DNA of 64,000 bases. It comes from Paenibacillus thermotolerans (GTDB taxonomy: Bacteria > Bacillota > Bacilli > Paenibacillales > YIM-B00363). Made by a program: the position numbers and the translations under genes. Every line of letters begins with the position of its first letter. Position 1 is the first letter of the stretch. This document shows, piece by piece, positions 6,457-14,874 of this stretch. The DNA is taken from contig NZ_JAQZSG010000015.1 in the NCBI RefSeq assembly GCF_028745515.1, positions 50,929-114,928 on the forward strand. The letters are read 5' to 3'. The notes beneath the pieces were generated by a model that was not told the DNA's origin, did no database searches, and worked only from the letters and a program-made list of their open reading frames with translations.

Positions 6457-8616
6457 TTATGCGCTAGGCGCAGCGGCAGCCGGCGTCGGCGCCAACGCAC
6501 CGGAGCCGAACGACTGTCGGGAAGCGGAAGCCCCTTTCCCTTGCTGCAGTTCGTACATTTGATAATATTTCCCGCCGAGCGCCATCAGTTCGTCGTGCGA
6601 GCCGCGCTCGACGATTTCGCCGCGGTCCAGCACCAGAATCAGATCGGCGCTCTTAATGGTCGACAAGCGGTGCGCAATCACGAACGTCGTACGGCCCTTC
6701 TTTACGACGTCCAGCGCTTCTTGAATGACGGCTTCGGTTTCGGTGTCGATGTTCGACGTCGCTTCGTCCAGGATGAGAATCGCGGGATCGAAGGCGAGCG
6801 CGCGGGCGAACGAGATGAGCTGGCGCTGTCCGGCCGAGAGCGTGCTTCCCTTCTCGATGACCGGCTCTTCGATTCCCTTCGGAAGCTGTGCAAGCAGCCG
6901 ATCCGCCCCTACATCCCGAAGCGCCTTCTCAACCCGTTCTCTCGAAATCGACGGGTCGTCGAGCGACACGTTCGAGGCGATTGTCCCCGTGAAGAGGAAC
7001 GGATCCTGCAGAACGATGCCCATATGGTTCCGAAGCGTCTGCCGGGGCAGCTCGCGAGTATCCTTGCCGTCAATCGTAATGCTTCCGGAGTCTACGTCGT
7101 AGAAGCGGAACAGCAGGTTGAGAATCGAGCTTTTGCCCGACCCGGTATGCCCGACGAGCGCCACCGTCTGTCCTTGCTTCGCTTCGAACGAAATCCCTTT
7201 CAGCACCGGTTCTCCTTCTTTATATGAAAACCAAACGTCCTTGAACGATACGTTGCCTTGGTAACGCGGCATTTTTTCGTCGGACACGTCTTCTCCTTCT
7301 TCGTCAAGCAGCACGAAGACGCGTTCCGCGCTGACCAGCGCCTGCTCCAAGTTCGGAAGCTGATTGACGATGTTGACGATCGGCTGGAACATCCGGTTGA
7401 GCAGATCGACGAACGCGTATAGCACCCCGAGCGATACGCCGCCTACGATCGTGCCGAGCGATACGCCCGAAAAGTACCAGATCAATGCGACGAACGCGAT
7501 GTTTCGGATGACGCCCACCAGATTGTGCGAAGTGAGCGAGTTCAAGTTCAACAGCTTGTTGCGGAAATCGAAGTACTTATTGTTGTACTGCTCGAATTCT
7601 TCTTCCTGCTTCTTCTCCCGGCGGAACGCCTGAATGATCTGCATGCCTTGAATCGATTCGTTGATCATGCCGTTCATCTCGGAAAGCGTCGAGCGGATGA
7701 TGCGGTTATAATTCGCCGCGTATTTGCGGTAAATGACGATCCATACGGCCAAAATCGGAATCACGAGCGTACAGATCATCGCAAGCCGCCTGTCGAGCAG
7801 GAACATCGCTCCGAGGATGGAGAAGATGTACAGCGTGCCGGAGAAAAAATTCGCAAGCACGTTCACATACATATCTTTGATCGCTTCGGTGTCGTTCGTA
7901 ATCCGCGATACGACTTTGCCTGCCGGCAAATTGTCGAAGTAGCGGATCGGCAGCTTATTGATATGCGCAAACACATCGTCGCGCATCTTGCGAATAATTC
8001 GGTTGGCGGACGACTGCAGCCAATACCGCTGTCCGTAGCTGAGTATCGCCGACAAGAAGGTAAGGGCTACGTAAATCCACGACAAGTTTGCGATCCCTGC
8101 AAATTCCGGCCGATAGAACGCGAACAATTGGCCGCTCGTAAGACGCTGCGCATCGTACCTGGCGGTTTCGCCTTGTTTCGTCGTTACCGTTAGAACGGCC
8201 TTGCCGTCTTCGCTCGCTTCTGCGGTACGGTTCCCGTCCTCCGCGATGCCGCCCGGCACGAAGTAAAACTCGCGCCCGACCTGAAGCACCCTTGCTTCCG
8301 CCCCCCGGTCGCTTTCCGGCACGCGATCGCCGCGTTTCCAGCTCTCCCCCGCGTATTCCACGCTGCCCGGGGTTCCCGGCTGCACCTGCACCCAGGCTTT
8401 CTCGATGCCCGCAATGTGATCGTCGATCAGCTTCTTTGCGATGAATGGTCCCGTCAGCTCCGTGCCGATCGCGAGCGCAAGCGTGATCAGTGCAAGCAGG
8501 ATCGTCTTTTTGTATAACATAGCATACTGCCATAACCGCTTGCCCGGCCGCGCTCTGCGCACCGCTTCGCGGTCAAGCTCAAAATCCATGTCTCCGTTCA
8601 TTGTTTGTTTCTCCAC
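6457..8616 (-). CDS. bmrD: BmrD-like half-transporter of a heterodimeric ABC multidrug exporter
   Basis: The product has 719 residues: a type IV ABC exporter with six membrane helices then an ATPase domain. Walker A is GHTGSGKSS, the signature LSAGQRQ, Walker B ILILDEATSNID with the catalytic glutamate, and the H-loop AHRLS. Between helix 1 and helix 2 (about residues 70-165) there is an extra hydrophilic segment, matching the extracellular domain known in B. subtilis BmrD (YheH). It is longer than YheH, partly because of this insert and an alanine-rich tail. It lies 50 bp after bmrC and would pair with it, supplying the competent Walker B. Substrates are not determinable. Confidence 0.88.
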   Translation of the reverse strand: MEKQTMNGDMDFELDREAVRRARPGKRLWQYAMLYKKTILLALITLALAIGTELTGPFIAKKLIDDHIAGIEKAWVQVQPGTPGSVEYAGESWKRGDRVPESDRGAEARVLQVGREFYFVPGGIAEDGNRTAEASEDGKAVLTVTTKQGETARYDAQRLTSGQLFAFYRPEFAGIANLSWIYVALTFLSAILSYGQRYWLQSSANRIIRKMRDDVFAHINKLPIRYFDNLPAGKVVSRITNDTEAIKDMYVNVLANFFSGTLYIFSILGAMFLLDRRLAMICTLVIPILAVWIVIYRKYAANYNRIIRSTLSEMNGMINESIQGMQIIQAFRREKKQEEEFEQYNNKYFDFRNKLLNLNSLTSHNLVGVIRNIAFVALIWYFSGVSLGTIVGGVSLGVLYAFVDLLNRMFQPIVNIVNQLPNLEQALVSAERVFVLLDEEGEDVSDEKMPRYQGNVSFKDVWFSYKEGEPVLKGISFEAKQGQTVALVGHTGSGKSSILNLLFRFYDVDSGSITIDGKDTRELPRQTLRNHMGIVLQDPFLFTGTIASNVSLDDPSISRERVEKALRDVGADRLLAQLPKGIEEPVIEKGSTLSAGQRQLISFARALAFDPAILILDEATSNIDTETEAVIQEALDVVKKGRTTFVIAHRLSTIKSADLILVLDRGEIVERGSHDELMALGGKYYQMYELQQGKGASASRQSFGSGALAPTPAAAAPSA

Positions 8617-8665
8617 CCTTCTATCTGAAGCAAGTGTTTATCTACATGCGAATCGTCCTTTACGG

Positions 8666-10414
8666 TTACTCGCCTTCCAGCTTCGCTTCCGCCTGCTGGC
8701 GGTCCCACTGCTCTCGGTACCAGCCTCCATGCGCCACCAGCTCCTCGTGCGTGCCTTCCTCCACGATCCGCCCGTCATCCAGCACGACGATCCGGTCCGC
8801 ATGCTGCACGGCGGACAGCCGGTGCGTAACGATCAAGGTCGTCTTCCCGGCGCGGGATACGCGAATATTCGAAATGATTTCGGCCTCCGTCTTGGCGTCG
8901 ACTGCGGAGAGCGCGTCGTCGAGTATTAATATTTCCGGATCGGCGATCAGCGCCCGCGCAATCGACACCCGCTGCTTCTGCCCTCCGGAGAGCGCCACGC
9001 CCTTCTCGCCGACGAGCGTCTGAAGCCCGCTCGGCAAAAACTCCAAGTCTTTCTTAAATGCCGACAGCTCGATCGCTTCTTCCAGCTTGCCGGCCGCTTC
9101 TTCACCCTTGGCGAACAAAATGTTTTCCCGCACCGTCCGCGAGAATAAGAACGGATTTTGCGGAACGTAGCCGATCCACCCCTTCAAGTCGTCGAAGGCG
9201 ATTTCCTCGATCGGCTTCCCGGAAATGGACAGCTCGCCGTCCCCTTTCGGGTATTCGCGAAGCAGCTGCTTGATCAGCGTCGTCTTGCCGCTGCCCGTGC
9301 GTCCGACGATGCCGAGCGTTTGGCCGCGATCCAGCCGGATCCTCACGTCGCTGAGGTTACTCTGCTCCGAGGTCGGATAGCGGAACGTCACGCTGTCGAA
9401 GGCGATTTCGCCGGGTTCCTTGATGCTTGCAGCGTCCGGTTTCTCCTCCACATCGGCCCGGTAAGACAGCACCTCGTTCACCCGATCGAGCGAAGCGTTG
9501 CCGCGCTGCATAATGTTGATCAGCTCGCCGATGGCGAACATCGGCCAAATGAGCATCCCAAGGTATACGTTGAACGTGACGAGCTGGCCGACCGTCAGTT
9601 CGTTATGAAACACGAGATACGCGCCGTAGACGAGGCCGATCAAGTAGCTGGCGCCGACAATAATTTTGATCGTCGGCTCGAAGAGCGCGTCGATCCTGGC
9701 GACGGCGATGTTTTTGTTCAGCACGTCTTGCGTGACGCCCGCGAATTTGCGCTCGGCGGCCCGCTCCTGAACGAACGCCCGAATGACCCGCGTACCGGAA
9801 ATCGTCTCCAGAACGCCGTCGTTCATATCGCCGAACGCATCCTGCGCTTCTTTAAAACGGTGATGGATCCACTTGCCGTACAGCTGCATCGTGAGCGCCA
9901 AAACCGGCAGCGGAATAATCGACGCCAGCGTCAGCTTCCAAGAAATGAGCGTCGTCATTACAACGAGAATCGTCAACATCCATACGGTGGAGTCCATCAG
10001 CGTCAAAATGCCGAAGCCCGCCGTCATGGACACGTCCTTCAAATCGTTCGTCGCCCGCGCCATGAGATCGCCGGTGCGGTTTTTCTCGTAGAAGGTAGGC
10101 GTCATCTTCAAAAAATGCCGCATTAACCGCGACCTCAGCATCCGTTCCACCACGAAGGCGCCGCCGAACAGCCGGTACATCCAAATATAAGTGATGAAAT
10201 AAATGGCGGCCGTCAATCCTCCGAGCAGCAAAAGCGTGCTTGTTACGATTTCCCAGTCGAGCGACCCTTGCTGAATCCGGTCGATCATGTCCCCTACGAT
10301 CTTCGGCGGCACGACCTCGATGAGTCCCGCGAGCAGAAGCAGCGGAAGCGCGATCGCGTACCTTTTCCACTCGATTCGGAAAAACCAGCCTAACTTGCCT
10401 AACACCGAAAGCAT
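8666..10414 (-). CDS. bmrC: BmrC-like half-transporter of a heterodimeric ABC multidrug exporter
   Basis: Starting at 10414, preceded by GGAGGAG, the product has 582 residues, close to B. subtilis BmrC (YheI). It has six membrane helices and an ATPase domain with Walker A GRTGSGKTT, signature LSGGQKQR and H-loop THRLS. Walker B reads ILILDDALSAVD: the catalytic glutamate is aspartate. That is the expected degenerate site of this half in BmrCD-type heterodimers. An in-frame GTG at 10450 lies inside the terminator hairpin and is not used here. Expression is probably controlled by the leader and two terminators upstream. Confidence 0.9.
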   Translation of the reverse strand: MLSVLGKLGWFFRIEWKRYAIALPLLLLAGLIEVVPPKIVGDMIDRIQQGSLDWEIVTSTLLLLGGLTAAIYFITYIWMYRLFGGAFVVERMLRSRLMRHFLKMTPTFYEKNRTGDLMARATNDLKDVSMTAGFGILTLMDSTVWMLTILVVMTTLISWKLTLASIIPLPVLALTMQLYGKWIHHRFKEAQDAFGDMNDGVLETISGTRVIRAFVQERAAERKFAGVTQDVLNKNIAVARIDALFEPTIKIIVGASYLIGLVYGAYLVFHNELTVGQLVTFNVYLGMLIWPMFAIGELINIMQRGNASLDRVNEVLSYRADVEEKPDAASIKEPGEIAFDSVTFRYPTSEQSNLSDVRIRLDRGQTLGIVGRTGSGKTTLIKQLLREYPKGDGELSISGKPIEEIAFDDLKGWIGYVPQNPFLFSRTVRENILFAKGEEAAGKLEEAIELSAFKKDLEFLPSGLQTLVGEKGVALSGGQKQRVSIARALIADPEILILDDALSAVDAKTEAEIISNIRVSRAGKTTLIVTHRLSAVQHADRIVVLDDGRIVEEGTHEELVAHGGWYREQWDRQQAEAKLEGE

Positions 10415-10438
10415 CCTGTTTCTCTCCTCCTTATTTAC

Positions 10439-10477
10439 CAAAAAAAGCACACCGCGATTGTATCAGCAGTGTGCTTT
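10439..10477 (-). terminator. Leader terminator 2, immediately before bmrC
   Basis: Minus strand: AAAGCACAC, 16-nt loop, GTGTGC, then seven T residues, about 25 nt before the bmrC start. It is a regulatory terminator that must be read through for the exporter to be made. Confidence 0.88.
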
Positions 10478-10490
10478 GTTTCCCATACGG

Positions 10491-10533
10491 AAAATAAAAA
10501 GCGCACGCCACGATTGTTTGCCGTGACCTGCGC
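10491..10533 (-). terminator. Leader terminator 1 before bmrC
   Basis: Minus strand: GCGCA..TCACG, loop, CGTGGC.TGCGC, then TTTTTATTTT. It lies after the leader ORF and upstream of terminator 2, giving tandem attenuation sites. Confidence 0.8.
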
Positions 10534-10557
10534 CGTTCATTCGTCTGCGTACGCTTG

Positions 10558-10587
10558 ATTGACGCTTATTGCAAAAACAGCGTCAAT
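10558..10587 (-). promoter_or_regulatory. Stem-loop overlapping the leader ORF stop codon
   Basis: Minus strand: ATTGACGCT, loop of about 11 nt, AAGCGTCAAT, a perfect 9-bp stem. The TGA of the leader ORF is inside the 5' arm, so a ribosome finishing or stalling on the leader would melt this stem. It is a candidate anti- or pro-terminator element. Confidence 0.7.
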
Positions 10588-10687
10588 GCGTCCGAACACG
10601 GAAGCGAGAGATCACGTCATGTTTGCCGACCCGAACCATATTCATTACGATATTCATCCGATCGCGCACTCCAAAGATTGCCAACAT
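10583..10687 (-). CDS. BmrB-like 34-residue leader peptide
   Basis: An ATG at 10687 preceded by GGAAGGAG opens 34 codons. The peptide begins MLAIFGVRDRMN and ends FRVRTH. It is followed by a stem overlapping the stop, and two intrinsic terminators before bmrC. B. subtilis bmrCD is controlled by ribosome-mediated attenuation through the bmrB leader ORF. The layout here is the same, although the peptide is shorter and I cannot claim sequence identity. It probably senses translation inhibition by antibiotics. Confidence 0.75.
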   Translation of the reverse strand: MLAIFGVRDRMNIVMNMVRVGKHDVISRFRVRTH

Positions 10688-10736
10688 GACGATGTCACTC
10701 CTTCCGAATTGAATTTTCCATTGGTTACATGTTCGT

Positions 10737-10766
10737 AAGTTATCACGACCCCATGAACCGTGTCAA
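10737..10766 (-). promoter_or_regulatory. Promoter of the bmr leader and operon
   Basis: On the minus strand TTGACA (10761-10766) is separated by 18 bp from TAACTT (10737-10742), with TG placed for an extended -10 (TGATAACTT). The predicted start lies about 40 nt before the leader ATG. The -35 is a perfect sigma-A match. Confidence 0.75.
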
Positions 10767-10920
10767 CATATTTTTTGTATAAAAAAACCTTTTTTCGAAG
10801 TACTTTCAAGAAAACCGGACCGCGAGCCGGGAAGCACATCAATTCATCAGTACGCGTGAGCCTTGCGATTTAGACCTGCGCGTTAGAGTTGGAACTGCGC
10901 TCGTCGCACCGGACGCCCGT

Positions 10921-11030
10921 ACACCGCCAAATGATCATGGAACCGCCCAAATAAGGAGGTTTGACCTCACTATTTCACTTGGCCGCACCGATATTTGCGA
11001 AATAGCGAAGTTTTACCTCGCTAAGCTGCT
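10921..11030. repeat. Dispersed copy of the 114-bp palindromic repeat found at 50.3-50.8 kb
   Basis: This segment begins ACACCGCCAAATGA like the array units near 50.4 kb and keeps both quasi-palindromes: GGAGGTTTGACCTC (centre about 10962) and AGCGAAGTTTTACCTCGCT (centre about 11013), 51 bp apart and inverted to one another. Flanking bases 10770-10920 show no gene. The copy lies between the bmr promoter and the end of the DUF4188 gene. Confidence 0.85.
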
Positions 11031-11056
11031 CTTGATCAACAGACTGCGCCTCAGGC

Positions 11057-11545
11057 TTACACTTCGGACTTGCCGCTCGCTTCCAGCCTGCTTCTTGCCG
11101 ACTCACGTTTGCCGGAGGCGGGAATATGGTTACCTGCTTTTCCAAGGCCGATCGCCGGCATATTGACGTACACGCTTTCATATTTGCCGGGCTCGATCAG
11201 ATACGATTCGTGGAAAATGCCGACCGTTCCGTCGTTCCCGACTTTCCGGTTGAAATCCTTCCACTCCTTCATGTGCAGCCCTCCGCGGGCATACCGCTCG
11301 ATGTCCTCGAACGAGCGCCAGTATTGCAGCAAGGTGATTCGGCGCCAAGAAACGAAATATTCCGTATGGTAAAATCCCAGCTCCCTGTGCGTGTACAGCT
11401 CTTTGATCATCGGCCCCATAGCCAAAAACACCGGCAGCCATTTGTGCACCGCCCATATTCGGTTGATGCGCATGCCGATCGCGAATACGGCGAACGGCCC
11501 TTCCATCTGTGCAGTGTAGCGGCCCGGCACAACTTTACTCATCAA
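11057..11545 (-). CDS. DUF4188 family protein
   Basis: The product has 162 residues. Conserved DUF4188 blocks are visible: GRYTAQMEGPFAVFAIGMRIN, LGFYHTEYFVSWRR, LLQYWRSFEDIERYAR and NDGTVGIFHESYLI, each split by variable residues. The family is a ferredoxin-like or ABM-like fold related to phenylacetaldoxime dehydratase-type proteins by annotation. No activity is established. Two adjacent ATGs occur at the start, near AGGTATC. The last 25 residues are basic and poorly conserved-looking. The broken Fur-family gene follows upstream on the same strand, so this gene may once have been its target. Confidence 0.78.
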   Translation of the reverse strand: MMSKVVPGRYTAQMEGPFAVFAIGMRINRIWAVHKWLPVFLAMGPMIKELYTHRELGFYHTEYFVSWRRITLLQYWRSFEDIERYARGGLHMKEWKDFNRKVGNDGTVGIFHESYLIEPGKYESVYVNMPAIGLGKAGNHIPASGKRESARSRLEASGKSEV

Positions 11546-11612
11546 AGATACCTCCCTGCTTCGGTTGAATATACTTTGACTTTACTGTTTTCGCCGTCGG
11601 GACGCATGTATC

Positions 11613-11934
11613 TTAAGTAAAGAAGCGAATCTGACGAAAGTCACCCTTTAAGCCGGCTTTAGTGCCGCATGATGGCGGAGACAGTCCGAGACGATCGTAA
11701 ACAAGCACCGCGTTGCGGACGGTCGTGGCGGTCATCTGCGGGAAGCGCGGGGCGAGTACGCTTGTTTTCCGCTACGGTCGGACGGCTTCGGCCCGTTCCG
11801 CTTCGGCTCCATAGCTCCTCTAGAATCGCCAGCCTAGCGGGCGATAAGCGCACATTCATGCTCTTAAGCCGGAGCAGCGCTTGGTCTATGGTAGCGGCGG
11901 TTGTAGGCTCATGCATGCGTTCGCGATCGTTCAT
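11613..11934 (-). pseudogene. Fur/PerR-family regulator, frameshifted and truncated
   Basis: The first frame reads ALLRLKSMNVRLSPARLAILEEL, the first helices of a Fur-family winged helix, then RPTVAE. After about codon 58 the expected Fur motif continues only in another frame: APRFPQMTATTVRNAVLVYDRLGL, matching the usual 'PRFPNMSVATVYNNLRVL...GL'. That frame then stops at 11613 without any metal-binding or dimerisation domain. So there is one frameshift plus loss of the C-terminal half. A product with Fur function is unlikely. Confidence 0.8.
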
Positions 11935-12060
11935 TCGGCGGTCACCTTCCCTTGTTATTTATAATTATTCTAATTTAGATTTAATTTTAGATTTGTTTGC
12001 GGTACGTGTCAACGGGAAGCGACTTCGTATGATCGGCCGGTCTCGTCCGCTCGTCCGACT

Positions 12061-12185
12061 TAGCACCAAAGTGTGGTACTAACTCTGCAATCTCACCGCC
12101 TCTTGACCGACTTAGCACCAACATTTGGTACTAACACCGCAACTTTTTTCGCCGCTTGTCCGACTTAGCACCAACATTTGGTGCT
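12061..12185. repeat. Three 21-bp palindromes spaced exactly 52 bp (family A)
   Basis: TAGCACCAA-n3-TTGGTGCTA at 12165-12185 is a perfect palindrome. Variants lie at 12113-12133 and 12061-12081. Flanks are also repeated (GCTTGNCCGACT before each). They occupy the space between the broken Fur gene and the radical SAM gene. The rest of 11935-12329 shows only an AT-rich promoter-like stretch. Confidence 0.9.
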
Positions 12186-12329
12186 AACCCTGCTACCGTG
12201 AACTTTCCCGCCGCTTGACCGCCCATCCCGGAAAGGTTTGCGCCAACATTTGATCTCCCCTATTTGGTAGTATAAGAATAAGAATAGGTTTAGGTATGTA
12301 TTACCGTAACGGAAAAGGAGAGCAGCCCG

Positions 12330-13157
12330 ATGCCGACGCCGCAGCCGGTCGAGAAACAACCGAAAAGCATGCTCACCCCGACGGGAGGCTTTCTGTCGGG
12401 GTACACCCACACGCTGAATCCGTACAGCGGATGCGCCTTCGCGTGCACGTATTGCTACGTGCGGCGCATGCCGGTCGCCCTATTCCGGGGCGAGCCGTGG
12501 GGGGAGTGGGTCGACGCCAAGCGCTTCGACCCGGACGCGTTCCGCCGCGAGCTGCATCGCGCGAAGCGAAAAGGGCCGGTGGCGATCTTCATGTCGAGCG
12601 CCACCGACCCTTACCAGCCGGCGGAGTACCGGCTGGAGCTCACCCGCGCGCTGCTGACGATTATGACGGAGAACCCGCCCGCCTTCCTGTTCGTGCAGAC
12701 GCGCAGCCCCCTCGTGACGCGGGATACGGATTTGTTCCTTCGGTTCCCCGAAGGACAAATCCGCGTCAGCGTCACGGTGGAAACCGACCGCGAGGACATC
12801 CGGCGGTCGTTCGCCCCGGCCGCGCCGCCGATCCAGGCGCGGCTCAAAGCGCTGCGCCGCCTCGCGGAGGCCGGCGTGCCCACGCAAGCGGCGGTCGCGC
12901 CGCTGCTGCCCTGCACGGCGGACTTCGCCGCCGTGCTAAGGACGGTGACGGACCGCGTCACCGTGGACACGTTCGCCCTCGGCGACGGCTCGGGCGGCAA
13001 ACGCACGAAAGCGCTCGGCATCTCGCGCATCCACGCCTCCCTCGGTTACGAGGACTGGTACGAGGAAGACAAGTACAAACAGTTTTGGGAGCAATTGCGC
13101 GAACATTTTGACCCGGATCGGCTCTATTTGAGCAAAAACGGCTTCACCCCGGGATAG
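12330..13157 (+). CDS. Radical SAM protein of the spore photoproduct lyase-like family
   Basis: The product has 275 residues. Near residue 34-41 it has CAFACTYC, the C-x3-C-x2-C motif that binds the 4Fe-4S cluster and S-adenosylmethionine. GYTHTLNPYSGC precedes it and YVRRMPVALFRG follows. IFMSSATDPYQP and VSVTVETDRE match SplB-like radical SAM proteins (the Rv2578c branch). It is shorter than true SplB and probably not the DNA repair lyase itself. AGGAG lies 9 nt before the ATG. Codon use is more GC-rich than in neighbours. It appears monocistronic. Confidence 0.85.
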   Translation: MPTPQPVEKQPKSMLTPTGGFLSGYTHTLNPYSGCAFACTYCYVRRMPVALFRGEPWGEWVDAKRFDPDAFRRELHRAKRKGPVAIFMSSATDPYQPAEYRLELTRALLTIMTENPPAFLFVQTRSPLVTRDTDLFLRFPEGQIRVSVTVETDREDIRRSFAPAAPPIQARLKALRRLAEAGVPTQAAVAPLLPCTADFAAVLRTVTDRVTVDTFALGDGSGGKRTKALGISRIHASLGYEDWYEEDKYKQFWEQLREHFDPDRLYLSKNGFTPG

Positions 13158-13218
13158 GCGCCCGCATATGTTGACATTAGTAAGCTCCACCAATATGTAT
13201 TGGAGGTATCGGCTGCTA

Positions 13219-13551
13219 ATGTACCAACCTAACCCTAACGTTGCCGGGCAGCAAATTGTTCATCAAGCCCAACCTGAGGAGGTTCGGACGCTTCAAGCGA
13301 TCAGACAAAGAATGCACTCGGCCGTGCCGGCCTGCATGCATCGCCGCGTACGCGTGCAAACGATCGACGGTCACGTGCACGAAGGCGTCATCGTCGGCAT
13401 CGACGGCGGCATCATCTATTTGGACGTAGAGGTTTCAGCCGGTATGTCCCGCGCATTCTACCCGTTCTACGGCCCGTTCTACAACCCGTACTACAGCGTG
13501 ATTTTGCCGCTTGCTCTCTACGATCTCCTTGTCCTTACTTTGCTCATATAG
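13219..13551 (+). CDS. Small protein with Sm-like segment and aromatic C-terminus
   Basis: The ATG at 13219 follows TTGGAGG and yields 110 residues. Residues about 45-70 (RVRVQTIDGHVHEGVIVGIDGGIIYLDVE, broken here only by description) have the strand pattern of Sm/LSm-like barrels. The C-terminus has FYPFYGPFYNPYYS, then a hydrophobic tail. Such proteins are common in Paenibacillus and may be spore-associated. No function is known to me. A longer in-frame start at 13168 lacks a good ribosome site. Confidence 0.65.
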   Translation: MYQPNPNVAGQQIVHQAQPEEVRTLQAIRQRMHSAVPACMHRRVRVQTIDGHVHEGVIVGIDGGIIYLDVEVSAGMSRAFYPFYGPFYNPYYSVILPLALYDLLVLTLLI

Positions 13552-13564
13552 CTCGTTAACAACA

Positions 13565-13610
13565 ACGAAGGGGGCATCCGAAAACCGGATCTCCCCTTCG
13601 CTTCATTTTT
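13565..13610. terminator. Bidirectional terminator
   Basis: CGAAGGGGGCATCCG, 4-nt loop, CGGATCTCCCCTTCG, then CTTCATTTTT. It separates the plus-strand gene ending at 13551 from the minus-strand YjcZ-like gene. Confidence 0.85.
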
Positions 13611-13612
13611 CC

Positions 13613-13711
13613 TTAAATGACGAACGTCCTCAGTACAATTACCAACAAGACATAAAGGACCAAAACAATCGCCGTCGTAGAACCAAAACCAAAGCCAGCG
13701 CATGCGCTCAT
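13613..13711 (-). CDS. YjcZ-like sporulation micro-protein
   Basis: An ATG at 13711 with GGAGGG 6 nt upstream opens 32 codons. The peptide has a Gly/Phe-rich start (SACAGFGFGS) and one hydrophobic helix (TAIVLVLYVLLVIVLRTF). This matches the pattern of YjcZ/SscA-type proteins (GxGFGxGF..IVLFILLVI), which are made in sporulating cells and end up in the spore coat or membrane. The assignment rests on composition and length. Confidence 0.72.
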   Translation of the reverse strand: MSACAGFGFGSTTAIVLVLYVLLVIVLRTFVI

Positions 13712-13792
13712 TGTTTTCCCTCCTTTATCAAGACTGAGATATATTATGACCGCTAATGCGGCTGTGCTTGGTCTACGGCCTAACACGCAAAA

Positions 13793-13818
13793 GAAAAAGC
13801 CGCACCCAAAGGTGCGGC
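13793..13818 (-). terminator. Terminator after yvgN
   Basis: Minus strand: CCGCACC, TTT, GGGTGCGG, then CTTTTTCTTTT. It lies 18 bp after the stop. Confidence 0.88.
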
Positions 13819-13835
13819 GGACAAGCTCATGCCGA

Positions 13836-14666
13836 TTAAAAGTTGAAGTTGTCCGGGTCCGCGCCGAACCGTTTGTTTTGGTTCAAAGCGTTGATCCGGT
13901 CCATTTCCTCCGCGGAAAGCTCGAAATTGAATACGTCCGCGTTTTCCTTAATGCGCTCGGCGCGGATCGACTTCGGAATCGTCACGACGCCGCTCTGCAG
14001 ATCCCAGCGAAGCACGACCTGCGCAGGCGACTTTCCGTGCTTTCGGGCGATCTCGACAAGCGTCGGGTCGTCGAGATTGTTGCCCTGCATCAGCGGGCTC
14101 CACGCTTCCATCTGAATCCCCTTTTCCTTGCAGAAGGAAAGCAGCTCGCGCTGATTCAGCAGCGGATGATATTCCACCTGGTTCACAGCCGGGACAATGT
14201 CGCTTTCGGCCATAATGTCTTTTAAATGATGAACGTGGAAATTGCTCACTCCGATCGCCCGAACGCGCTTCTCTTCATACAGCTTCCGCAGCGCCCTCCA
14301 CGTCTCTACGTATTTTCCTTTCACCGGCCAGTGAATCAAATACAAGTCCACATAATCGAGGCCGAGCTTCTTCAAGCTTTCCTCGTAAGCCCGGAGCGTG
14401 CTTTCATAGCCTTGGTCGGCGTTCCACACCTTCGTGGTGACGAACAGCTCCTCCCGCTTCACGCCGCTTTGACGAATCGCCTTGCCGACGCCCGCCTCAT
14501 TGCCGTACACGGCTGCCGTGTCGATGCTGCGATAGCCGTGCGCCAGCGCCGCGGAAACCGCGTCCTCCACCTGCGAGCCTTCCTCAACGCGCCACACGCC
14601 CAGTCCGAGCCACGGCATGGCAACGCCGTTGTTTAATGTGGTCGTATCCGCGAGTCCTTTTGGCAT
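13836..14666 (-). CDS. yvgN: Aldo/keto reductase, YvgN (glyoxal/methylglyoxal reductase) type
   Basis: From the ATG at 14666 the product has 276 residues, the same as B. subtilis YvgN, and matches it along its length: NNGVAMPWLGLGVWRVE, GYRSIDTAAVYGNE (catalytic D and Y), TKVWNADQGYEST, LYLIHWP (catalytic H), AIGVSNFHVHHL, NQVEYHPLL, WSPLMQG, VTIPKSI (NADPH binding). It is a cytoplasmic NADPH-dependent TIM-barrel enzyme reducing reactive aldehydes such as methylglyoxal. GGGATGG lies 8 nt before this start. Longer starts to 14747 seem unlikely. Confidence 0.92.
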   Translation of the reverse strand: MPKGLADTTTLNNGVAMPWLGLGVWRVEEGSQVEDAVSAALAHGYRSIDTAAVYGNEAGVGKAIRQSGVKREELFVTTKVWNADQGYESTLRAYEESLKKLGLDYVDLYLIHWPVKGKYVETWRALRKLYEEKRVRAIGVSNFHVHHLKDIMAESDIVPAVNQVEYHPLLNQRELLSFCKEKGIQMEAWSPLMQGNNLDDPTLVEIARKHGKSPAQVVLRWDLQSGVVTIPKSIRAERIKENADVFNFELSAEEMDRINALNQNKRFGADPDNFNF

Positions 14667-14816
14667 AGTTGATTCCATCCCTTCTGATCCAGTCTCACCC
14701 ATTATTTTACCAAAATGTTCCCCCATCTCAAACCCGTCCCGCCGCAAACGTCATTTCCCCCAAGGATAAACGACCGTTCCGTCCTCTTTCAATTTCCATA
14801 ATATCACTGAATCTAC

Positions 14817-14822
14817 TATAAT
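14817..14822 (+). promoter_or_regulatory. -10 element for the MFS gene
   Basis: A consensus TATAAT lies about 53 bp before the MFS start. No strong -35 hexamer is seen, so this is tentative. Confidence 0.4.
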
Positions 14823-14874
14823 AGATAATTGTTCGATTGCGATCAAACCTTCGTTGAAAAGAGGACTCATACAG

